Positions 8,495 through 17,300 of a stretch of DNA of 64,000 nucleotides are shown one piece after another. The DNA is taken from assembly GCA_036732025.1 (NCBI GenBank), contig DAINDE010000022.1:1-64000 (forward strand). Direction: 5' to 3'. Each line of letters opens with the position of its first letter. Positions within the stretch are counted from its first letter, which is position 1. This DNA comes from SSSZ01 sp036732025 (lineage in GTDB: Bacteria; Pseudomonadota; Gammaproteobacteria; Burkholderiales; Rhodocyclaceae). Below the pieces are notes generated by a model. It was not told the DNA's origin. It made no database searches and worked only from the letters and a program-made list of their open reading frames with translations. Made by a program: the position numbers and the translations under genes.

Positions 8495-9334
8495 TCAGTA
8501 AAGGAACCGCGGGGACAGGGCTTCCAGGCCCAGCTCTCCCAGGATGGCTTCGGCCCGCTCGCGGGCGTTGCCCCGCCGCGAACCGTGGCGGCTGGCGACG
8601 ATCAGCTCGTTCTTCATGGAATGCTCCCAGCCCACCAGCTCGGTGACCGTCACCTGGTAGCCGTGGGCTTCCAGGAGCAGGCAGCGCAGGACGTTGGTGA
8701 CGTGGCTGCCGAATTCCCGCGTGTGGATGGGGTGGCGCCACAGTTCCGCCAGGGGGGTGCGGGCGAGGGAGGACGCCTTGGTGGCGCGCAGGGCTGCCGC
8801 CACTTCCGCCTGGCAGCAGGGGACGAGGACGATGTGGCGGGCGCCCTTGGCCAGGGCGAAACGGATGGCGTCGTCGGTGGCGGTGTTGCAGGCGTGCAGG
8901 GCGGTGACCACGTCGATGCGCTCGGGCAGCGCCGGCGAGGCGATGGAGTCCTCGACGGAGAGAGCGAGGAAGGACATGCGGCCGAAGCCCAGCCGGTCGG
9001 CCAGTTGCCGGGATCTGTCCACCAGTTCCCGGCGGGTCTCGATGCCGTGGATGTGGCCGGCCTCCCGCTCCTTGAGGAACAGGTCGTAGAGGATGAAGCC
9101 CAGGTAGGACTTGCCGGCGCCATGGTCGGCCAGGGTCAGGGAATCGCCCGTGGCCAGCACGTCCTCGAGGAGCGGTTCGATGAACTGGTAAAGGTGATAG
9201 ACCTGCTTCAACTTGCGCCGGCTGTCCTGGTTGAGCTTGCCGTCGCGGGTGAGGATGTGCAGTTCCTTGAGCAGTTCGATGGACTGGCCGGGGCGGATTT
9301 CCGGGATGGCGGGGGGAGAGCCGGGTTTCTTCAT
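8495..9334 (-). CDS. SAM-dependent methyltransferase of the PF13679-like type
   Basis: A 279-residue protein with a class I methyltransferase core. SAM-binding motif I is LADHGAGKSYLGF near residue 70. An acidic motif (HGIETRRELVD) follows, then DVVTALHACNTATDDAIRF and VPCCQAEV. The ALHAC...T and Cys-Cys motifs are the hallmark of the PF13679/METTL25-like group rather than of common small-molecule methyltransferases. The substrate is unknown; RNA is plausible by family analogy only. No operon partner is evident; the divergent small gene starts 173 bases away. Confidence 0.75.
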   Translation of the reverse strand: MKKPGSPPAIPEIRPGQSIELLKELHILTRDGKLNQDSRRKLKQVYHLYQFIEPLLEDVLATGDSLTLADHGAGKSYLGFILYDLFLKEREAGHIHGIETRRELVDRSRQLADRLGFGRMSFLALSVEDSIASPALPERIDVVTALHACNTATDDAIRFALAKGARHIVLVPCCQAEVAAALRATKASSLARTPLAELWRHPIHTREFGSHVTNVLRCLLLEAHGYQVTVTELVGWEHSMKNELIVASRHGSRRGNARERAEAILGELGLEALSPRFLY

Positions 9335-9506
9335 GATTGCGGGAGGACGATGGGTGCCGGCCCAGGCGGGGAGGGGCGGGCCGCGGTTCGGTGAATTATC
9401 TCACGCCGGCTGCCAAGAAATTTTGCGGGGGCGCGTCAACCACCGCCGATGGCTCTGCGTTGTTAGGCTCATGGTGCTGAGACACCAATTTCATGGAGAT
9501 GAGAAG

Positions 9507-9791
9507 ATGGGCCAGTTGAGCAACGAATCCTTCGAAGAATTCCTGAATTCCCTCAAGAAGGCGGGGATCGTCATCAGCAATGAAGACGAACTGCGCGAAC
9601 GCCTTGCCGAAGCCCAGCGCTGGCGTTATGCCTTCACCACCCTGGCCAGCAACGGCCGCGCCCTGGGTATCCGGTTCGAAGACCAGACCGCCGGCTGCAA
9701 CGAAGCCGAAATCCGCCGCGCCTTCGCCGAGTTCGAATTCCCCGAGCGCGCCCAGGCCACCTTCGCCGCCAGCCTGAAGACCCACCACTAA
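9507..9791 (+). CDS. Uncharacterised 94-residue acidic protein
   Basis: A small protein preceded by a good ribosome site (GGAG eight bases before ATG). It is largely helical by appearance and acidic in the first half (ESFEEFLNSLKKAG, NEDELRERLAEAQRW). It contains a single Cys in QTAGCNEAEIRR. There is no signal peptide and no membrane segment. I do not recognise a family. Its own terminator-like hairpin follows at 9861. It converges with ettA. Confidence 0.65.
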   Translation: MGQLSNESFEEFLNSLKKAGIVISNEDELRERLAEAQRWRYAFTTLASNGRALGIRFEDQTAGCNEAEIRRAFAEFEFPERAQATFAASLKTHH

Positions 9792-9860
9792 GCAGCGGCA
9801 TCCGCTCCCACGATCACTTCCCTTCCGTTCCGGCGGCACGCCGGGGCGGCAGGGCAAAAA

Positions 9861-9890
9861 AGAAGGCCCGCCAAGCGCGGGCCTTCTCCT
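9861..9890. terminator. Bidirectional rho-independent terminator between the 94-residue gene and ettA
   Basis: A perfect 11-bp stem (AGAAGGCCCGC at 9861-9871 with its complement at 9877-9887) and a 5-base loop. CCTTTTG follows on the plus strand, and the preceding GCAAAAAAG gives a T-run on the minus strand. It sits between two convergent genes and would serve both; the T-run is better for ettA. Confidence 0.88.
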
Positions 9891-9904
9891 TTTGTAGCTG
9901 CCCT

Positions 9905-11569
<1,665 letters not shown>

Positions 11570-11642
11570 GGTTTTTGCGGATAGGCTGGAAAGCCGGCTA
11601 GTTTACCCAAGAACCCCGCGACGTGTTCCGCCGCGATGAGGC

Positions 11643-11675
11643 AAAAAAAGGCGGCTGCCATGAAGGCCAGCCGCC
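11643..11675 (-). terminator. Terminator of the bactofilin-acyltransferase unit
   Basis: Read on the minus strand, an 8-bp stem GGCGGCTG/CAGCCGCC (11650-11657 with 11668-11675) is followed immediately by TTTTTTT (11643-11649). It lies 24 bases after the stop of the acyltransferase gene. Confidence 0.8.
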
Positions 11676-11699
11676 CAAGCCAGGGTCTTGAAGAGGGGG

Positions 11700-12401
11700 T
11701 CAGGCGCCGATGGCCGTGGCGAAGACCGCCAGGTCCGGCTCCTGGCGCCTTGCCGGCATCCGGGGGACGACCGGTAGCGCGAGGGTGTTGATCTTCCGGT
11801 GCAGCAGCACCGCCGGCGCGCCCACCCGGGGGCACTGGCGCAGCTTGCCGAGACGGGAGAAGCGGAATTCCCGCTGATAGAAGTTGGCGTGGCGCGGATT
11901 TACTTCGATGACGGCGTCGGTGGCGGCGAAGCGTTCCCGCGCCTGGTGGTGGGCGGTGCGGAAGAGGGCGCCCAACAGTTGCCTGCTGCTGAAATCGCTG
12001 TCCACGGCCAGGCGGGTCACTTCGCAGAGGAGGTTGCCCTCCTGGCGCAGGCTGGCGACTTCGGCGGCGTACAGGGCCTCGCAGAGCAGGCCGGTGGGTG
12101 TATCGCGGCGCAGGGTCAGGGTGGCCACCGCCTCGTCCTCGTGCCAGGCAACGAGAGTCAGCCGGTCGGGCGGGTCGAGGACGGGGCCGGCCTGATCCAC
12201 GTGGTAGCCGCGCCAGTGGTACATGCGCCGCACCAGGGCCGCCGCCGCCCGGTGCTCGTCGGCGGTACGGGCGGCCGCGATGCGGAACTCTCCTTCCGGA
12301 GCCACGAAGCCGTCGCTCCGCTGCCAGAACCTGCCGGTGGGGCAGGGGTAGGGCAGGGCAGAACCGTGGCTGGTGCGGTGCCGGCTGAAGACGAGGTGCA
12401 T
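11700..12401 (-). CDS. FeeM-like N-acyltransferase (GNAT-fold, N-acyl amino acid synthase family)
   Basis: A 233-residue protein resembling N-acyl amino acid synthase FeeM and the related PEP-CTERM/exosortase-associated acyltransferases. Those enzymes transfer long acyl chains, usually from acyl carrier protein, to amino groups. The visible pattern is FRIAAARTADEHRAAAALVRRMY, TLVAWHEDEAVATLTLRRD, LCEVTRLAVD and the FeeM-type EVNPRHANFYQREFRF. The actual acceptor is unknown. The ATG at 12401 fits the family start. It is the second gene of a leftward unit with bactofilin (29-base gap) and is followed by a terminator. No exosortase gene is in the window. Confidence 0.72.
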   Translation of the reverse strand: MHLVFSRHRTSHGSALPYPCPTGRFWQRSDGFVAPEGEFRIAAARTADEHRAAAALVRRMYHWRGYHVDQAGPVLDPPDRLTLVAWHEDEAVATLTLRRDTPTGLLCEALYAAEVASLRQEGNLLCEVTRLAVDSDFSSRQLLGALFRTAHHQARERFAATDAVIEVNPRHANFYQREFRFSRLGKLRQCPRVGAPAVLLHRKINTLALPVVPRMPARRQEPDLAVFATAIGA

Positions 12402-12430
12402 GGCGGTCAAGGCTGCGGCTCCGTGGACGC

Positions 12431-13033
12431 TCAAACGGCAGCGCTGATGGCGACCAGCGGTTCCGGGCGCGGACGGGAGGTGGCGTCGCCGCTGCCCAGG
12501 GAGCTGATTTCCCCGCACAGCTCGCCGCCTTCGTCGATGACCAACTTGCCGTAGCGGATCTTGCCGCTCACCCGGCCGGTGGCGTGGATGGTGAGCTGGG
12601 TGCGGGCCGTCAGTTCGCCCTCGAAATTGCCGTGGATTTCGGCGATATCGATGCTCACCTTGCCGGAGAAGGAGCCCTTGTCGGCGATGCGGATGACGCG
12701 GCTGTCCATGGTCGCTTCGACGCGGCCTTCCACGACCAGGGTGTCGCAGTCGAGAATCTCGGCGCCCTTGAGCTTGACGTCGGGGCCGACGATCAGGCTG
12801 GCGCCGGCCAGGGGTTCGTCGGCAGCGGCGGCGACCGCGCCTGCCGGGGCGGACGCAGCGGGGCGGGCGGTGGTTGCGGGTTGGGTGGTTGGGGCGTTCA
12901 CGTTGGCCTCCTTGTCTTCTTTCGTTGTGGTGGCTTGGGAAGCCTGTGATGGGGTGGCGGACCCGAGGATCGGCCGGGTATCACGCTTGGTGATCGGATC
13001 ATTGCGATTGAAGACGGTGGGCTTGTTGAACAT
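12431..13033 (-). CDS. Bactofilin (DUF583) cytoskeletal protein
   Basis: A 200-residue protein. Its Thr/Ala/Pro-rich, probably disordered head (residues 1-72) precedes a bactofilin beta-helix (about residues 78-175). The short repeating units include LIVGPDVKLKGAEILDCDTL, VEGRVEATMDSRVIRI and GSFSGKVSIDIAEIHGNFEG. Bactofilins form membrane-associated polymers that localise cell-wall or polysaccharide machinery; the specific role here is unknown. The head is longer than in many bactofilins. The start has the ribosome site AAGGAGAACCC. A sigma-54-like promoter lies at the right distance upstream. Confidence 0.9.
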   Translation of the reverse strand: MFNKPTVFNRNDPITKRDTRPILGSATPSQASQATTTKEDKEANVNAPTTQPATTARPAASAPAGAVAAAADEPLAGASLIVGPDVKLKGAEILDCDTLVVEGRVEATMDSRVIRIADKGSFSGKVSIDIAEIHGNFEGELTARTQLTIHATGRVSGKIRYGKLVIDEGGELCGEISSLGSGDATSRPRPEPLVAISAAV

Positions 13034-13079
13034 GGGTTCTCCTTGTGATGCCTGGGGAAGGCTGAACTCCGGGGGCTAT

Positions 13080-13095
13080 ATCAACAAGCGTGCCA
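13080..13095 (-). promoter_or_regulatory. Sigma-54-type -24/-12 promoter for bactofilin-acyltransferase
   Basis: On the minus strand the sequence TGGCACGCTTGTTGAT fits the consensus TGGCACG-N4-TTGCW at every defined position except A for C in the -12 GC pair. The inferred transcription start is near 13069, 36 bases before the bactofilin ATG. An activator of the NtrC class would be required, and one is encoded next door (glrR). Confidence 0.65.
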
Positions 13096-13170
13096 GAAGT
13101 GTTTACTGCCGATTAATCAACCGGATGGCCGGAAGGCGCAGGACGAGGGGGCACTGCATCCCGGGTCGGA

Positions 13171-13188
13171 TGTCGTCAAAAAGCGACG
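13171..13188. promoter_or_regulatory. GlrR-type activator site 1
   Basis: TGTC-N10-GACG, one base off the known E. coli GlrR consensus TGTC-N10-GACA. It lies about 110 bp upstream of the inferred bactofilin start and about 150 bp upstream of the inferred glrK start, both within enhancer range. Confidence 0.5.
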
Positions 13189-13235
13189 CAAAATCGCTGA
13201 TTTCTCGCCCGGCGGCGGCTGTGCTGCGTTACACC

Positions 13236-13253
13236 TGTCGGGTAATGGCGACG
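13236..13253. promoter_or_regulatory. GlrR-type activator site 2
   Basis: A second TGTC-N10-GACG, 65 bp from site 1 and sharing the longer form TGTCG-N7-GCGACG. It lies between the two divergent -24/-12-like sequences, so it could serve either direction. Confidence 0.5.
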
Positions 13254-13304
13254 AAAAATAATCTATTGTTTATTTTGACTTATTTTCGCCATGACCAATT
13301 CCAT

Positions 13305-13320
13305 TGGCATGATGTCGGCG
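13305..13320 (+). promoter_or_regulatory. Weak sigma-54-like sequence upstream of glrK
   Basis: TGGCATGATGTCGGCG keeps TGGCAYG and the GC of the -12 element at the correct 12-base spacing but lacks the TT before GC. If used, transcription would start near 13331, 64 bases before the glrK ATG, allowing autoregulation by GlrR. The surrounding 13034-13394 intergenic region otherwise holds only the sites listed here. Confidence 0.3.
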
Positions 13321-13394
13321 GTGATTTTGTGCCGAGCCCGCGGTGGAATCGGAATAAACTAGCGGACTTTGCAGTCCGCCTGGAATTGGCCTTG

Positions 13395-14798
13395 ATGATT
13401 CGCGTCTCGTTTCGCCGGAGCATGGTCGCCGGATTCATGCTCATCGCCCTCCTGCTGGGAGGGGCGGCGGCCCACGGCTGGCTGGCCATCGAGCAGTTCG
13501 CCCAGCAGAGCCGCCGGGTGGGCGAGGGGGCGATCCAGTTGACCGAATCCATCCAGGAACTGGGGGAACGCACCGTCGACCTGGAACGCAGCGCCCGCCA
13601 ATACCTGGTGTTGAGCGATGAGGTCCTGCGCGCCCGCTTCGACGACAACCTGGTGCAGGCACGGACCGCCGTGGCCCGCCTGGGCACCCTGGCGGGGGGG
13701 ACGCTGTCGTCCCACCTCGAGCGGTGGCGCGAACTCGCCCGGCAGTTGGAGGAGGGGCTGCACCGGGGGAGCAGCAAGGAAGAGCTCTTGCCGCTGCTGG
13801 CCAGCCTCGCCGAGATCAATGCCATCCTCGGGCAGGAAGGGAAGCGCTGGATCGACGAGGAAAACGCCCGCCTACTCGCCGGTTTCGACGAGCGGCGCAT
13901 GATCCTCGCCCGCCAGCTGGCGGCGGCAGCCGTGGCGGCCCTGGCGGTGGCCCTGGCCATGGGCTGGTGGCTGGCGCGGCCCATCCGCCACCTGGAGGAG
14001 GCCATCGAGCGCCTGGGGGAGAACCGCTTCGACGAGCCAATCCAAGTCCGCGGCCCCGCCGACCTGCATCAGGTGGGCAAGCGCCTGGACTGGCTGCGGC
14101 AGCGCCTCGGCCAACTGGAGGCGGAGCGGGAGCAGACCCTGCGCCACGTCTCCCATGAATTGAAGACCCCCCTCACTGCCCTGCGCGAAGGCATCGCCCT
14201 CATGCAGGAGCAGGTGGTGGGGCGTCTGGGGGATGAGCAGCGGGAGGTGGTGGATATCCTCCAGCACAATGTGATGACCCTGCAGCGCCAGATCGAAAGC
14301 CTGCTCGACCTCAACGCCGCATCCTTCGCCGCCCGCCGCCTCAAGCACCGGCCGGTGCTCATCCGGCAACTGGTGGCCGAAGCCGTCCATCGGCGCGAGC
14401 TCCAATTGCAGTCCCGGGGCCAGGCCGTGCAGATGGAAGGCAACGCGGGCACCGTGCGGGTGGACGAGGAAAAACTGCTGGTGGCCCTCGACAACCTGCT
14501 TTCCAATGCCATCGACTTCAGCCCGGACGGCGCCGTGATCCGGGTCGTCATCGGCCGCAGCGAGGGAATGGTGACCCTCGATGTCATCGACCAGGGGCCG
14601 GGGGTGGCGGTCGAGGACCGGGAACGCATCTTCCAGCCCTTCGTCCAGGGCCGCCTCCCGCCGCCGGTCGAACGCCAGGGCAGCGGCGTCGGCCTGTCCA
14701 TCGTGCGCGAGCTGCTGCACGCCATGGAAGGGCGCGTGACGTTGCTGCCCGCCGACAAAGGGGCGCATTTTCGCATCGAGGTACCCCATGACCGTTGA
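13395..14798 (+). CDS. glrK: Sensor histidine kinase GlrK (QseE)
   Basis: A 467-residue membrane histidine kinase. Membrane segments lie at about residues 11-30 and 174-195, enclosing a helical periplasmic sensor region of about 140 residues. A HAMP linker (ARPIRHLEEAIERL) follows. The HisKA box is HVSHELKTPLTALREG with phospho-acceptor His254. The HATPase N, G1 and G2 motifs are DNLLSNAIDFSPDG, DQGPGV and GSGVGLSIV. The order kinase-lipoprotein-NtrC regulator matches enterobacterial glrK-qseG-glrR, which senses envelope state. Its start lacks a strong ribosome site. Its stop overlaps the qseG-like start by 11 bases. Confidence 0.88.
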   Translation: MIRVSFRRSMVAGFMLIALLLGGAAAHGWLAIEQFAQQSRRVGEGAIQLTESIQELGERTVDLERSARQYLVLSDEVLRARFDDNLVQARTAVARLGTLAGGTLSSHLERWRELARQLEEGLHRGSSKEELLPLLASLAEINAILGQEGKRWIDEENARLLAGFDERRMILARQLAAAAVAALAVALAMGWWLARPIRHLEEAIERLGENRFDEPIQVRGPADLHQVGKRLDWLRQRLGQLEAEREQTLRHVSHELKTPLTALREGIALMQEQVVGRLGDEQREVVDILQHNVMTLQRQIESLLDLNAASFAARRLKHRPVLIRQLVAEAVHRRELQLQSRGQAVQMEGNAGTVRVDEEKLLVALDNLLSNAIDFSPDGAVIRVVIGRSEGMVTLDVIDQGPGVAVEDRERIFQPFVQGRLPPPVERQGSGVGLSIVRELLHAMEGRVTLLPADKGAHFRIEVPHDR

Positions 14799-15363
14799 AA
14801 ACAATTGGTTTCGCTTTCCGTCTGCCAAGGGTGGCGGCTGGGGGCTGCTGCTGCTCGCCTGCCTGGCGGCGGGCGGCTGCGCCGGCTCCCGCGACGCGGT
14901 GCGGGAGACGCCGGCCCCCATCCGTTACGAGGAACCCCCGCCGGTGACGCTGCTCAACTACCACCAGCAGTTGCAACGCCTTTCCGCCCAGGAACTGGCC
15001 CGGGAAAGGTCGGCCCTGGCCGCCCAGCCGGCGTCGCCGGCCAACCAGGTGAAGCTGGCCATGATCCACGGCCAGCCCCGGGCCGGCGGCGACCTCTCGC
15101 GGGCACTGGCCTTGCTTGAGGCGGTGCTCAAATCCAACGAACCCCACGCGGCGGCGCTGCACCCGCTCGCCCGCCTGCTTGCCGACCACTACGGCGAACG
15201 CCAGCGCAACGATATCCAAATGGACAAGCTCAATCAGCAGAACCGGGAGGCCCAGCGCCGGGCCGACCAACTCCAGGAAAAGCTCGATGCCCTTGCCGAC
15301 ATCGAGCGCTCCCTGCCCTCGCGCCCGAGAGTGCCGCGATCCGCGAACGGAGGCCAGCGATGA
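14788..15363 (+). CDS. qseG: QseG-like lipoprotein
   Basis: A 191-residue lipoprotein encoded between kinase and regulator, as QseG is in Enterobacteriaceae, where it partners the kinase QseE/GlrK. A charged start precedes a hydrophobic signal with candidate lipobox Cys at 25 (LLAC) or 31 (AGGC). The mature protein is helical, with ALHPLARLLADHYGERQR and a C-terminal coiled coil (NQQNREAQRRADQLQEKLDA). Sequence identity to E. coli QseG looks low, so the name rests mainly on position, size and topology. It overlaps glrK upstream and glrR downstream (ATGA). Confidence 0.75.
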   Translation: MTVENNWFRFPSAKGGGWGLLLLACLAAGGCAGSRDAVRETPAPIRYEEPPPVTLLNYHQQLQRLSAQELARERSALAAQPASPANQVKLAMIHGQPRAGGDLSRALALLEAVLKSNEPHAAALHPLARLLADHYGERQRNDIQMDKLNQQNREAQRRADQLQEKLDALADIERSLPSRPRVPRSANGGQR

Positions 15364-16739
15364 CCCCGCGGCCCCTTTCCCACAAGGGACAGCACGTCCT
15401 CGCCGTGGACGACGACGAGGATCTGCTGCGCCTTCTCGCCATGCGCCTCAAGGCCTGGGGTTTCCGCGTCACCACCGCCGCCTCGGCGGAGGAGGCCCTG
15501 ACCAAGATCGCCGTGGAACCGCCACAGGTGGTGGTGAGCGACGTGCGCCTGCCGGGCAAGGACGGCCTCGCCCTGTTCGAGGAACTGCGGGTGGCGCGGC
15601 CTACCCTGCCGGTGATCCTCCTCACCGCCCACGGCACCATCCCCGACGCCGTCCAGGCCACCTCCCGGGGCGTCTTCGGCTACCTCACCAAACCCTTCGA
15701 CAGCCGCGTCCTCCTCGACAAGATCGAGCAGGCGCTGCAACTCTCCCCGGCGGTGGCCGCCAGCGGCGGAGACGACGCCTGGCGCGAGGGCGTCGTCTTC
15801 CGCAGCACCCGCATGGCTGAACTGATGGAGGAAGCCCGCATGGTGGCCGCTTCCGACGCCAGCGTGCTCATCCGCGGCGAGAGCGGCACCGGCAAGGAAG
15901 TGCTGGCCCGGGCCATCCACCGCGCCAGCCCGCGGGCCAAGGCGCCCTTCGTCGCCATCAACTGCGGGGCCATTCCAGAGCAGCTCCTGGAAAGCGAACT
16001 CTTCGGCCACGTCAAGGGCGCCTTCACCGGCGCCGCCGCCACCCGCCCCGGCCTGTTCCAGGCCGCCGACGGCGGCACGCTCTTCCTCGACGAAGTGGGC
16101 GACATGCCCCTGGCGCTGCAGGTCAAACTCTTGCGAGTCCTTCAGGAACGGGTGGTGCGTCCGGTGGGGACGACAATGGCGGAACCGGTGGACGTCCGCG
16201 TCCTTTCCGCCACCCACCGGGACCTGGAGGCCGCCATGCGGGAGGGGCAGTTCCGGGAGGACCTCTATTACCGCCTGGACGTGGTCACCCTGGTGCTGCC
16301 CCGGCTGGAGGAGCGGCGCGAGGATATCCCCCTCCTCGCCAACCACTTCGTCCAGCAGGTGGCGGGCAAGTACGGCAAGAAGATCAGCGGCTTCGCTCCC
16401 GAGGCTGTCGAAGCCCTGGCCACCGCCGCCTGGCCGGGCAACGTGCGCCAACTCTACAACGTGGTCGAGCAGGCCTGCGCCCTCACCACCACCGAACTCA
16501 TCCCGCTGCCGCTGGTGCTGCGGGCCCTGCGGGTGCCGGCCATGGAAGCCCTGAGCTACGCCGAGGCCAAGCAGCGCTTCGAGCGCAACTATCTCGTCCA
16601 GCTCCTCAAGCTTACCGACGGCAACGTCGCGGACGCCGCCCGCATCGCCGAACGCAACCGCACCGAGTTCTACCGCCTGCTGCAGAAACATGACCTGACG
16701 CCGGCCATGTTCCGGGGCGATGCCGAAGGTGTCGCCTAA
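15360..16739 (+). CDS. glrR: NtrC-family response regulator GlrR (QseF), sigma-54 activator
   Basis: A 459-residue enhancer-binding protein. The receiver domain (about residues 12-125) has phospho-acceptor Asp61 in VVVSDVRLPGKDG. The AAA+ domain has Walker A GESGTGKE and the sigma-54-contacting GAFTGA loop near residue 220. A C-terminal Fis-type helix-turn-helix reads GNVADAARIAERNRTEFYRL. The RNRTEFY recognition segment agrees with E. coli GlrR as I know it, suggesting a similar DNA target. It is translationally coupled to the lipoprotein gene. Confidence 0.92.
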   Translation: MTPRPLSHKGQHVLAVDDDEDLLRLLAMRLKAWGFRVTTAASAEEALTKIAVEPPQVVVSDVRLPGKDGLALFEELRVARPTLPVILLTAHGTIPDAVQATSRGVFGYLTKPFDSRVLLDKIEQALQLSPAVAASGGDDAWREGVVFRSTRMAELMEEARMVAASDASVLIRGESGTGKEVLARAIHRASPRAKAPFVAINCGAIPEQLLESELFGHVKGAFTGAAATRPGLFQAADGGTLFLDEVGDMPLALQVKLLRVLQERVVRPVGTTMAEPVDVRVLSATHRDLEAAMREGQFREDLYYRLDVVTLVLPRLEERREDIPLLANHFVQQVAGKYGKKISGFAPEAVEALATAAWPGNVRQLYNVVEQACALTTTELIPLPLVLRALRVPAMEALSYAEAKQRFERNYLVQLLKLTDGNVADAARIAERNRTEFYRLLQKHDLTPAMFRGDAEGVA

Positions 16740-16794
16740 CGCCGGGGCGGGCAACGTCGACGAATCAGCCACTTACGGCTGTTGGGGCTGGGGG

Positions 16795-16812
16795 CGTCGC
16801 CTGGGGACGACG
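16795..16812. promoter_or_regulatory. GlrR-type activator site 3
   Basis: CGTC-N10-GACG, a perfect palindrome differing from the glrK-side sites only at its first base. It is centred about 98 bp upstream of the inferred start of the BON-domain gene. Confidence 0.42.
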
Positions 16813-16875
16813 GTGCCGGCGGGTCGCGGCCGGGCTGGATAATGCAAGGTACTGATTATCCGAAATAAATATTTC

Positions 16876-16891
16876 TGGCATGGTCTTCGCA
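16876..16891 (+). promoter_or_regulatory. Sigma-54-type -24/-12 promoter for the BON-domain gene
   Basis: TGGCATGGTCTTCGCA, preceded by C, matches TGGCAYG-N4-TTGCW except for C in place of the second T. The GG and GC pairs are at the invariant spacing. The predicted start is near 16902, 29 bases before the ATG at 16931. Confidence 0.7.
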
Positions 16892-16930
16892 AAGGAGGGC
16901 AGGCATCCCCGAAGACACAAGGAGAAAAGC

Positions 16931-17272
16931 ATGTCGGATAGAACCCTCGTTCCCAGCCTGGCGCTGATCGTCAGCATTTCCCTCAGCGCCGCGCTGACTG
17001 CCTTTGCCACCGACAACCGGCAGGCGCCGGCCGCCTTGGGCGCTGCCGGCGAGGTGGTCGATACCGCCCTCAACGAGCGGGTCGAGGCGGCCCTCAAGAG
17101 CGACCCGGGGCTGGTCGGAAGCAAGCTGGCGGTGGCAACCCAGGCTGGCGTGGTGACCCTGGGCGGGACCGTGCCCAACGAAGAAACCATGCGCCGGGCC
17201 CTGGAACTGGCGAGCAATATCCGAGGCGTCCGGGAAGTGCGCAGCACCCTGGTCATCGAGGAGGTTCACTAG
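16931..17272 (+). CDS. Periplasmic BON-domain protein
   Basis: A 113-residue protein with an N-terminal signal segment (about residues 1-28) and one BON domain (about 42-113). The typical pattern is LNERVEAALKSDPGL...VATQAGVVTLGGTVPNEE...AREVRSTLVI-like. BON proteins such as OsmY and YraP act in envelope stress and may bind phospholipid. The ATG at 16931 was chosen for its AAGGAGAAAAGC ribosome site; an upstream in-frame ATG overlaps the promoter. Location behind glrR with its own sigma-54-like promoter makes it a likely GlrR target. Confidence 0.87.
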   Translation: MSDRTLVPSLALIVSISLSAALTAFATDNRQAPAALGAAGEVVDTALNERVEAALKSDPGLVGSKLAVATQAGVVTLGGTVPNEETMRRALELASNIRGVREVRSTLVIEEVH

Positions 17273-17300
17273 CCCACCCTGCCGCAACCGGGGACTGGCT

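Noticed and set aside
13275..13303. Sigma-70 promoter for glrK with TTGACT as -35
   Set aside because: No acceptable -10 hexamer at 16-18 bases; the weak -24/-12 element nearby is at least as likely.
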